Below the pieces are notes generated by a model. It saw only the letters and a list, made by a program, of their open reading frames with translations. It did not search any database and was not told the origin of the DNA. This document shows, in pieces, positions 14,410 through 20,898 of a DNA stretch of 64,000 bases (its first letter is position 1; every line of letters begins with the position of its first letter). A program made the translations under genes and the position numbers. This DNA is from Luteolibacter sp. SL250 (GTDB lineage Bacteria > Verrucomicrobiota > Verrucomicrobiia > Verrucomicrobiales > Akkermansiaceae): the NCBI RefSeq assembly GCF_026625605.1, contig NZ_CP113054.1:1426001-1490000 (forward strand). The letters are read 5' to 3'.

Positions 14410-15261
14410 ATGAAATCGATACCCAAAAAGACCTCCGCCCGCGCCCCGCGCAAAGCCCCGGCAGCCGCCCCGCAGAAAAAGCGCGGCAACCTCACCGGCA
14501 AGGAGATCAAGCCCCTCGTCATCCAGGCCCGCAAAGCCTACGACGTCCAATCCGGCATGGACCTCACTGATGGCCTCTCATTCGATGACTGGCGGCGGGA
14601 GCAGGTCATGGCCTGCGTGGGGAAGAAGGGCCTCACCGCCTGCCATCACGACGACTTCCGCCCGCTCCTCGCCCATTTCCAGACCCTCGCCGGTGACGAC
14701 TCCGCCGCCCTGGGCAACCTCCTCAAGTCCGGCCATCAGACCGACAACGCGGATCCCGGCGACACCCAGGAAGCACGCCGCCAGCTCGCCTACCTCATCG
14801 CCACCGCCCTGGCTGAACATATGTATCTCGCCATGACCTCCGCAGAGCAGCTCCGCGCCGAGGCCATCGAGTTCCACAACCTCCGGGAGGAGCAGGAAGG
14901 CATCCCCGCCGACCAGCGGATCCCGTGGGAAGCCAGCCCCGGTCCCGCCGCCCTCCGGATCCGCCTGGAGCGCAAGGCCGCGATCGAGGCGCGTGGCAAA
15001 GGCCCGCTCACCCCCGGCTACCTCATCACCATCGTCCGCCAGAAAACCCGCCGCCCGACCCTCCAGCTTGGCCAGATGTGGCAGGACGGCCTCGCAGAAC
15101 GCTGCACCGTCGAGCAGCTCCGCCAGATCCTCTTCACCCTTGTGAACCGCATCAACGCCGTCGAGGGCATCCAGGAAACCGAAGCAGGCCGCAACAAAGC
15201 CCAGCGCTCCGGCAAATACCGCGCCGCCAAAAAGGCCGACCAGGAAACCCCGCGCTGGTGA
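14410..15261 (+). CDS. GemA/Mu gp16-like protein, last early gene
   Basis: 283 residues. A basic N-terminus is followed by LTGKEIKPLVIQARKAYDVQ, then GKKGLTACHHDDFRPLLAHF, which resembles the GemA (DUF1018) signature of a helical domain with 'LT..s...DF..LL.HF'. The middle is helical with a coiled coil (AIEFHNLREEQEGIPA). The C-terminus (TPGYLITIVRQKTRRPTLQL, then TVEQLRQILFTLVNRINAVE) ends in a basic tail. GemA modulates host gene expression and supercoiling in Mu and is late in the early operon, as here. The family call is tentative. Confidence 0.4.
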   Translation: MKSIPKKTSARAPRKAPAAAPQKKRGNLTGKEIKPLVIQARKAYDVQSGMDLTDGLSFDDWRREQVMACVGKKGLTACHHDDFRPLLAHFQTLAGDDSAALGNLLKSGHQTDNADPGDTQEARRQLAYLIATALAEHMYLAMTSAEQLRAEAIEFHNLREEQEGIPADQRIPWEASPGPAALRIRLERKAAIEARGKGPLTPGYLITIVRQKTRRPTLQLGQMWQDGLAERCTVEQLRQILFTLVNRINAVEGIQETEAGRNKAQRSGKYRAAKKADQETPRW

Positions 15262-15452
15262 TCCCATGCACCGGCCCTGCATGACCTTTGCACGCCCCAT
15301 GCAGCCCCTTTGCCAGGCCAGCGGATCCCCCCGTCATTTTTCTAAACTGTCCGTGGAATCCCGCCCATCCGCCCCCATATTTCCAAAACTGCGAAAGGGG
15401 CGATTTTTGGTTGGTGCGGTGCCCTGAGATCCCTTGATTCCGGGCTATTCCG

Positions 15453-15471
15453 GCCTCTTCGGGGCTTTTTT
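15453..15471 (+). terminator. Weak rho-independent terminator after the early operon
   Basis: Stem GCCTC/GGGGC with a TTC loop (15453-15465, one G-U pair) is followed by six T. It could end early-operon transcription before the host gene at 15571. Confidence 0.5.
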
Positions 15472-15535
15472 GGGTTTTTCTAATGTCTGATGACTGGAAC
15501 CCCGGCTCTCCCGACTGTCCGTTGCTTAAAAGTGC

Positions 15536-15564
15536 TTGAGAGCGTGGACGGTTCGGGAAATACT
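15536..15564 (+). promoter_or_regulatory. Predicted promoter of the amidohydrolase-like gene
   Basis: TTGAGA (15536-15541), 17-base spacer, AATACT (15559-15564). The expected transcript start coincides with the ATG at 15571, so the mRNA would be leaderless; no Shine-Dalgarno sequence precedes the start. Confidence 0.45.
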
Positions 15565-15570
15565 GTTCGC

Positions 15571-16236
15571 ATGATCTCTTGTTTGTTCAGTTGCGAACAC
15601 GCCACCTGTGCCGTGCCGGAGGCGTTCCGCGAGACGTTCAAGGGGTCGGAGGAAACCGTCGCTTCGGTCAAGGGGTGGGACCCGGGGGCGCTGAACCTGG
15701 CGCAGGGATTCTCGATGAAGTTCCGCACGCCGCTGGTCCACGGGGATGTGACGCGGTTGCTGATCGACCTGAACGAGGATGGCGACCTGCGCTGGAGCAA
15801 TTTTTCGGGCAAGCTGCCGGAAACGACGCGGGCGAAGCTGGTGGACCGTCATGAACGGCCCTACCGGCAGGCGCTGCGATCCCGCATCACGGACGACCTG
15901 GGACGGAACCACCAGGTGCTGCACGTGATGATCCACACGGAGGAAGGCGGGCCGGAACTGCTGCTGGAGACGGTGCGTGACGGACTCGCCCGCGAGGTGG
16001 CGGATGGCTGGAAAGCGAGGCTGTCCGCGAACGGCGTGGAGATGAGGGTGGTGAAGATCGATGGCAACGGGCTGATGGAGCGGCTGGTGGTGAACTATCC
16101 GGAGGACCGCTACGGGCTGTTGCGTCTGAAGGTTCCTCAGTCGTATTTCCTGGAAGGGAAGCCGCTGCGTTGGGAGACGCTGAAGAAGTTCCTGCTCACG
16201 ACGCTGCCGCTGGTGGTGGCGGGGTTGGAGGAGTGA
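15571..16236 (+). CDS. N-formylglutamate amidohydrolase family protein
   Basis: 221 residues from ATG 15571. SCEHATCAVPEAF near the N-terminus, GWDPGALNLAQ (about 34-44) and RLLIDLNED (about 61-69) match the FGase family (SCEHxGN.vP, H.G.DpGA..lA, iD.NR). These are zinc amidohydrolases acting in histidine catabolism or on related N-acyl amino acids. The expected GN after SCEHA and R of NR are altered (TC and ED), so substrate or activity may differ. First host gene to the right of the prophage. Confidence 0.7.
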   Translation: MISCLFSCEHATCAVPEAFRETFKGSEETVASVKGWDPGALNLAQGFSMKFRTPLVHGDVTRLLIDLNEDGDLRWSNFSGKLPETTRAKLVDRHERPYRQALRSRITDDLGRNHQVLHVMIHTEEGGPELLLETVRDGLAREVADGWKARLSANGVEMRVVKIDGNGLMERLVVNYPEDRYGLLRLKVPQSYFLEGKPLRWETLKKFLLTTLPLVVAGLEE

Positions 16237-16278
16237 GGATACCGCTGCAATGGGTTCCCGCTGCAACCGCGTAAGGAG

Positions 16279-16332
16279 GGTGGACATTGCGGCTGCGCCG
16301 CTATGTCCGCTGCGCTCCCATTCTTGTCCACC
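16279..16332. repeat. Core-conserved hairpin repeat, family 5, copy a
   Basis: Terminal inverted repeat GGTGGACA ... TGTCCACC around a core containing GCTATGTCCGCTGCGCTCCC. The copy at 53898-53950 has the same core with different, still complementary ends. It lies in the 16237-16563 gap, which otherwise holds a 'CACCGCGAAGACGCGAAG' type word, the CTGAAAACTGAACAC word (16444) and the family 4 copy at 16491. Confidence 0.75.
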
Positions 16333-16490
16333 GGCGGCACTGGCGAATCAGGAAAGGATTCACCGCGAAGACGCGAAGTGGGGAGACGGATCTGTTAGGG
16401 ATTCGCCTGATTCGTAAGAATCGCGGTCAGCCCTTTTTCTTCCCTGAAAACTGAACACTGGAAACTTCTCCTCCTTGGCTCGCCAATGCC

Positions 16491-16522
16491 GCCGGAGGAC
16501 AGGAGTGTCCTCCCTCCTTACT
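16491..16522. repeat. 32-bp hairpin repeat, family 4, host copy
   Basis: Exact reverse complement of 12376-12407, with hairpin GGAGGACA-GGAG-TGTCCTCC (16494-16513). It lies 42 bp downstream of the leftward lipoprotein gene's stop (16564). Confidence 0.85.
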
Positions 16523-16563
16523 GGAGCAGTCGGCTCCTTACTGAGCAGTCGGCGCGTTAGTTC

Positions 16564-17199
16564 TCAGCGTCCCAAAAAGCTCTTGGTCTCGCCCATGCTC
16601 ATGGAGCGTTGCTCCTTCCAGTCCACGACGGCGGGAGGGGTGTAGACGCGGCGGCGGACGTCGGTTTCGGCGTCGGAGGGCTTGCCGAGGCGGCTGCCTC
16701 CGGCTTCGCGGGCGGTGCTGGTGCCGTATTGGTTGGTGCGGTAGGCACCGGGGAGCTTGGCGGAGGTGTTCGCCTCACGGGCACCGGCTCCCTGGAAGCG
16801 GGAGCTGGTCTGGAAGCGGCTGCCGTCGGTGTCGCCGCCGAATTTCTTGCGCTCGTGCTGGGTGTCACCCCACCAGGACTTCTTGGCGTAGTCGTTGGTC
16901 TTGAAGTTTTTCTTGGCGTAGTCGCCCTTGAAATGGGGGGAGTCGCGGTTGAGTTCGAAGGAACTGCGCTTGTTGGAGGTGGGGAGGAAGTTGCCGTCGG
17001 CGTCCTTGGTGTAGCCGCCGTCGCGTCCGGCGATGGTGTCGGCCATCCGCTCGGAGATGGGCTTGAAGCCGGTGTCGCTGGAGCTCGAAGACTTGGCCGG
17101 CCTGCCGGTGGCGGAGTCACCGCCGCCGTCACCGGCACAGGAGGCCAGGAGCAGCACGGGCAGCGCGAGGATGGGAAGGGCTTTCCGGGAAAGGCTCAT
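16564..17199 (-). CDS. Secreted lipoprotein of unknown function
   Basis: 211 residues with a lipoprotein signal (LPILALPVLLLASCAGDGG; lipobox LASC). The mature part is low complexity, rich in Gly, Ser, Lys and Asp, likely disordered, with repeated aromatic-lysine motifs (KGDYAKKNFKTNDYAKKSWW). Its start overlaps the stop of the upstream coiled-coil/TPR gene (ATGA), so the two are coupled and may act together at the cell envelope. Family unknown. Confidence 0.6.
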   Translation of the reverse strand: MSLSRKALPILALPVLLLASCAGDGGGDSATGRPAKSSSSSDTGFKPISERMADTIAGRDGGYTKDADGNFLPTSNKRSSFELNRDSPHFKGDYAKKNFKTNDYAKKSWWGDTQHERKKFGGDTDGSRFQTSSRFQGAGAREANTSAKLPGAYRTNQYGTSTAREAGGSRLGKPSDAETDVRRRVYTPPAVVDWKEQRSMSMGETKSFLGR

Positions 17200-19394
17200 G
17201 GTGCGGAGCTGGCGAGGAGTTTCTCAAGCCGGGGGTCCGGCAGGGCACCGCGTTCCAGGGCCTGCTGGTAGTAGGTCCGCGCCTCATCCAGTTTCTTCTT
17301 CTTCACGCTGATGAGGGCGAGGTTGATGTAGGGGTCGCTGAGGACGGGGTCGGCGGAGATGGCGGCCTTGAAGTGGGATTCCGCCTCGCTGGTCTTGCCC
17401 TGGCCGAACTGGATGAAGCCGAGGAGCATCTGCGCCTTGTAGCTGTCCGGGGCGAGTTCGACGGAGCGGGCGACGTGTTCCTCCGCCTCGGCGGCGTTGC
17501 CCGCGCTGTGGAGCGTCAGGCCCAGCATCATGTGGGCGTAAGGGTTGGACTCATCCAACTCGATGGCGCGGCGGAAGGCGTTGTCGGCACCGGCGAGGTC
17601 GTTGAGCTTGAGCTGGATCACGCCCAGCTTGCAGAGCGCGGAGGTGTCGCCGGGGTTGGCGTCCACGATCATCTGGAAAAGTTCCTTGGCGGGGTGGTAG
17701 CGCTCCGCGGCGAAAGCACGGGTGGCGGCGCGGTCGTAGCTTTCCAGTTCCCGTTTCAGGCCTTGGGTGGCTCCCTCAACCGTGGCGCGGTCGCGGGCGA
17801 AGGGGGAGATGAACTCGCCGTCCACCTGCCGGTCGGCGATGAGCTTCTGTTCCTCCGGGGAAAGCTGGATCTCCTCACCCTCGAACATCTCGATGGCGCG
17901 TGCGACGTTCTCATCCTGGCTGCCGAGCTTCTTCGCGGCCTCCACCAGGATGTCGCGGGCTTCCTTGCGGTGGTTCTGGGCGCGGATCTGGCGCTTGATG
18001 ATGTCACGCAGCATCTCGACCTCGGCGGGGTCGGCGGCGACCTCGCCACGGGCGAGCGCGCCTTCCTCGTTCTTCAGGCGGGCCTGCAGTTCCTCCAGGC
18101 GCTTCTCCTGCTTGATGCGTTCCTTGCGGAAGGCGTTGATCTGTTCCTTGGCCATGGCCAGGTCGCGCAGGGTCTCCGTCAGCTCGTCCTTGGTGGCGTT
18201 GTTGTCGAGGTCCAGGCGGTCCACCTTTTCCGTCGCCTCGCGGAGCTGCTTGGCGAGACCCATGTTCTGCTCGATGAGCTGCTGGATGCGGCCCGCTTCG
18301 TTGAGTTTCAGCAGGGCGGCCATCTGGTCGCGCTCCAGCAGGAGGCCGTCGCGCTCGGTGCGCAGGTCGTCGAAGGCGGCGCGGCTCTGTTCCAGTTCCA
18401 CCTGGAGACCGGCGATGCGCCGGTTCGCCTTGTCGAGTTCGTCGCCCTTGGCCTTGAGGGCCTTTTCCATGCTGTCGAGCTGGCGGCGCATGCCGGCGAC
18501 GACTTCGTTGGCCACGCCGCGTTCCTTGGTGAGGTTCCGCTCGGAGTCCACCTGCTGTTGTTTCAGCTTGGCGGCTTCCTGGCGGAGGTTGCTCACATCC
18601 GCTTCGAGGTTGGCGATCTTCCCGAGTGCCTCCGAGTGGGCGCCACGGCTCTGGGCGAGCGCGCGTGCCATCGCCTCGCGTTCCATTTCCAGTCCCTCGA
18701 TGCGCTTGTTGAGCGCCTTGTATTCGTTCTCCGCCGGGGAGTTGGTGAGGCGTGCACGGAGGCTCTCGACATTGGTTTCCGCAGCGCGGAGCTGGGCGGC
18801 CAGGGAGTCCCGCTGGCGTTCCAGGTCACCGACGCGGGAGGCGTTGCGGGACGCTTCGTTCGGTCTGGAATTGGAGATCTGGTTGCGGAGGCGCTGGACC
18901 TCCTGGAGGGCCTCCGTGAGGCGGCGGGTGAGCAGGGGATCCGCGGCGAGCACGCCGGGATTGGGATCGGTCGGGGGCGCTGGCATGGCACCGGCGCGGG
19001 CACCGCCCTCCAGTTCCGCCACGGCTCCCTGGTTCTTCTTGCGCTGTTCCTCCGCCTTCGGGCGGACGCTGGCGATGGCCTCGGTGGTCTTTTCCGCGCG
19101 TCCGGCGACCATGTCCTTTTTCCAGTCAGGATAGTAACGGCGGACGCTTTCGAAGAACTTGCTGGCCTGGTTGAGCTTTTCCGCCGCGCCGATGAAGTCG
19201 CCGTCGGCCTCCAGCTTCTCCGCCGCACGGGTGGCGAGGTAGCCCTGGAAATAAACGTCGGACGGGTCGAACTGGGCCGGTGCCGCCGGAGGGGGTTCCT
19301 GGGCGCGCGTCGTCTGTACGGCGAAAAACGGGATCGCCGCCGAGAAGAGGAGCACCGCTGCGAGAGATGGGGTTTTTGCCGGCCGGTGGACCAT
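17196..19394 (-). CDS. Secreted coiled-coil and TPR-repeat protein
   Basis: 732 residues with a signal peptide (about 1-31, ending TTRAQ). Residues about 40-110 contain a first TPR-like pair (GYLATRAAEKLEADGDFIGA). Residues about 130-440 are a long coiled coil rich in E, K, R and L. From about 540 a tandem of TPR motifs follows (FQMIVDANPGDTSALCKLGV; LDESNPYAHMMLGLTLHSAG). Such proteins are periplasmic scaffolds; large TPR/coiled-coil proteins of this sort are common in Verrucomicrobiota and Planctomycetota. It is the first gene of a two-gene operon with the lipoprotein. Partners are not visible. Confidence 0.7.
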   Translation of the reverse strand: MVHRPAKTPSLAAVLLFSAAIPFFAVQTTRAQEPPPAAPAQFDPSDVYFQGYLATRAAEKLEADGDFIGAAEKLNQASKFFESVRRYYPDWKKDMVAGRAEKTTEAIASVRPKAEEQRKKNQGAVAELEGGARAGAMPAPPTDPNPGVLAADPLLTRRLTEALQEVQRLRNQISNSRPNEASRNASRVGDLERQRDSLAAQLRAAETNVESLRARLTNSPAENEYKALNKRIEGLEMEREAMARALAQSRGAHSEALGKIANLEADVSNLRQEAAKLKQQQVDSERNLTKERGVANEVVAGMRRQLDSMEKALKAKGDELDKANRRIAGLQVELEQSRAAFDDLRTERDGLLLERDQMAALLKLNEAGRIQQLIEQNMGLAKQLREATEKVDRLDLDNNATKDELTETLRDLAMAKEQINAFRKERIKQEKRLEELQARLKNEEGALARGEVAADPAEVEMLRDIIKRQIRAQNHRKEARDILVEAAKKLGSQDENVARAIEMFEGEEIQLSPEEQKLIADRQVDGEFISPFARDRATVEGATQGLKRELESYDRAATRAFAAERYHPAKELFQMIVDANPGDTSALCKLGVIQLKLNDLAGADNAFRRAIELDESNPYAHMMLGLTLHSAGNAAEAEEHVARSVELAPDSYKAQMLLGFIQFGQGKTSEAESHFKAAISADPVLSDPYINLALISVKKKKLDEARTYYQQALERGALPDPRLEKLLASSAP

Positions 19395-19470
19395 GGGAGC
19401 CGGAGGCTAGCGGGGCTCCCCGGCGGGCGCAAGGAGGATTGCGGGGTGTTAGAAGAGCTGAAAAACAAAC

Positions 19471-19751
19471 GAAACGCGGAGGCGCGGAGGTCGCGGAGAG
19501 AAGCGCGGAGATGATTTGGAGGGGGTATCAGAACCAATCGGCATTTTTTGACCACGGATTATAGGATTACACGGATTGCACGGATTGATTTTTTGAATGA
19601 ACCCGTCGCATCCGAATCCGCGAAATCCGTCTTAGTCCCATAATCCGTGGTTTCAAAATTGCGGTATCGCCATGAAGTCACCCACACCACGCAAGCCGTC
19701 CCCGATGACATCTCCGCGCTTCTCTCCGCGACCTCCGCGTCTCCGCGTTTC
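19471..19751. repeat. Nested inverted repeat between divergent genes (CGCGGAG and CCACGGATT words)
   Basis: The outer arms (19471-19513 and 19709-19751) are 43 bases each, complementary at 42 positions, built of CGCGGAG words. An inner pair of CCACGGATTATRGG (19552-19565 and 19637-19650) with additional ACGGATT words lies inside. The element fills most of the 429-bp gap between the TPR gene and trpD. Both word families recur in other Verrucomicrobiota/Planctomycetota-type genomes from memory; an inner-type copy is also at 44783. Confidence 0.85.
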
Positions 19752-19823
19752 GTTTCATCCAAACCCGGAAAATTTCCTTCGGAAACCGTTCCCGCAACAG
19801 CCATCGGCGTGCTAGGGTCGGGC

Positions 19824-20867
19824 ATGGACGCTTTGATTCATCATCTGGAACACGGGCAGGAGCTGTCTCCACGGGAGGTGGAGGTGGCGGCGGGGCTTTT
19901 GCTGGACGCGGGGGTGCCGGATGAAAAGAAGGGACGGCTGCTGGAGGCGCTGTCGAAGAAGGGGGAGACCCCGGCGGAGATCGCGGGGTTCGTGGAGGCG
20001 TTCCTGGTGCATGCGATCGATCCGGGAGTGGCGGACCTGGAACTGGAAGGGCCGACCATCGATGTCTGCGGGACGGGTGGGTCGAAGATGGACCTGTTCA
20101 ACTTTTCCTCCACGGCCATGTTCATCGTGGCGGCGGCGGGGGGCGTGGTGCTGAAGCACGGGAACCGCGGGATCACCTCGAAAAGCGGCGGCGCGGATGT
20201 GCTGGAGGCGCTGGGCGTGCGGATCGACCTGCCGCCGGAGGGCTTCCGGAAGTGCATCCGGGAGGCGGGCGTGGGTTTCCTTTTCGCGCCGAACTACCAC
20301 CCGGCGTTCAAGGCGGTCGCGCCGATCCGGAAGGAGCTGGCGGGGCGTGGGGTGAGGACCATTTTCAACATCATCGGCCCGCTGATGAACCCGGCGCGGC
20401 CGGAGTGCCAGTTGGTGGGGGTGTTCGCGCGGGAGTTCTGCCCGGCGTTCGCGGAGATCCTCCAGCGGCTGGGCCGTGACAGCGCGTGGGCGGTGCATGG
20501 CTCCGTCAGCGGGGGCCGGGTGATTGATGAGGTGAGCCTGATGGGGCCGACGCGGATCTGCAAGGCGGGCGCCTACCAGGATCTGGAGGACGAGGAGATC
20601 ACGCCGGAGGACTTCGGCCTCGCCCGGGTGGACCCGGAGGACCTGCGGGGTGGCGACGCGAAGGTGAACGCGGCGATCCTGGAGGCCATCCTGGAAGGCC
20701 GGGAAACGGGCGCGAAGCGGGACATGGTTTTGCTCAATTCCGGCGCGGCGCTTGCTTGTGCCGGTCTGGCGGACCACATCGGCGACGGCATCGAGCTGTC
20801 GCGGGAGGTGATCGCCAGCGGTGCGGCGCTGGACCGCCTGCGCCGCCTGCAGAAAGCCGCCGTCTGA
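19824..20867 (+). CDS. trpD: Anthranilate phosphoribosyltransferase
   Basis: 347 residues from ATG 19824, normal for TrpD. It transfers phosphoribose from PRPP to anthranilate in tryptophan synthesis. Seen: the PRPP-binding glycine loop CGTGGSKMDLFNFSSTA (about 84-100), KHGNRGITSKSGGADVLEAL, and the DE-rich metal region VHGSVSGGRVIDEVSL. In most TrpDs this is HG.dG.DE, so a small insertion is present. No other trp genes are adjacent; the next gene is a glucanotransferase 31 bp downstream, so the pair may be co-transcribed without a pathway link. Confidence 0.88.
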   Translation: MDALIHHLEHGQELSPREVEVAAGLLLDAGVPDEKKGRLLEALSKKGETPAEIAGFVEAFLVHAIDPGVADLELEGPTIDVCGTGGSKMDLFNFSSTAMFIVAAAGGVVLKHGNRGITSKSGGADVLEALGVRIDLPPEGFRKCIREAGVGFLFAPNYHPAFKAVAPIRKELAGRGVRTIFNIIGPLMNPARPECQLVGVFAREFCPAFAEILQRLGRDSAWAVHGSVSGGRVIDEVSLMGPTRICKAGAYQDLEDEEITPEDFGLARVDPEDLRGGDAKVNAAILEAILEGRETGAKRDMVLLNSGAALACAGLADHIGDGIELSREVIASGAALDRLRRLQKAAV

Positions 20868-20898
20868 GATTTTTCCCGTCCCCCTTCTCTTTCCGTTC

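Larger units (their letters stand above)
15262..15570. other. Predicted right end of the prophage and junction to host DNA
   Basis: No gene fits this 309-bp stretch. It holds two similar direct repeats, TGCATGACCTTTGCA (15279-15293) and ATGCAGCCCCTTTGCCA (15299-15315), and an inverted related box, GCGAAAGGGGCG, around 15391. Repeated boxes near a terminus are what MuA-type transposases bind. Mu ends are TG/CA with a 5-bp target duplication. I cannot fix the exact base without the other end. A host promoter lies at 15536-15564. Confidence 0.45.

Noticed and set aside
16340..16425. Inverted GAATCAGG/CCTGATTC words
   Set aside because: Only 8-9 bases complementary with offset flanks; not distinguishable from chance.
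17373..19514. 713-residue plus-strand frame
   Set aside because: Antisense to the TPR/coiled-coil gene. Its sequence is a mirror of Leu/Glu codons without any domain.
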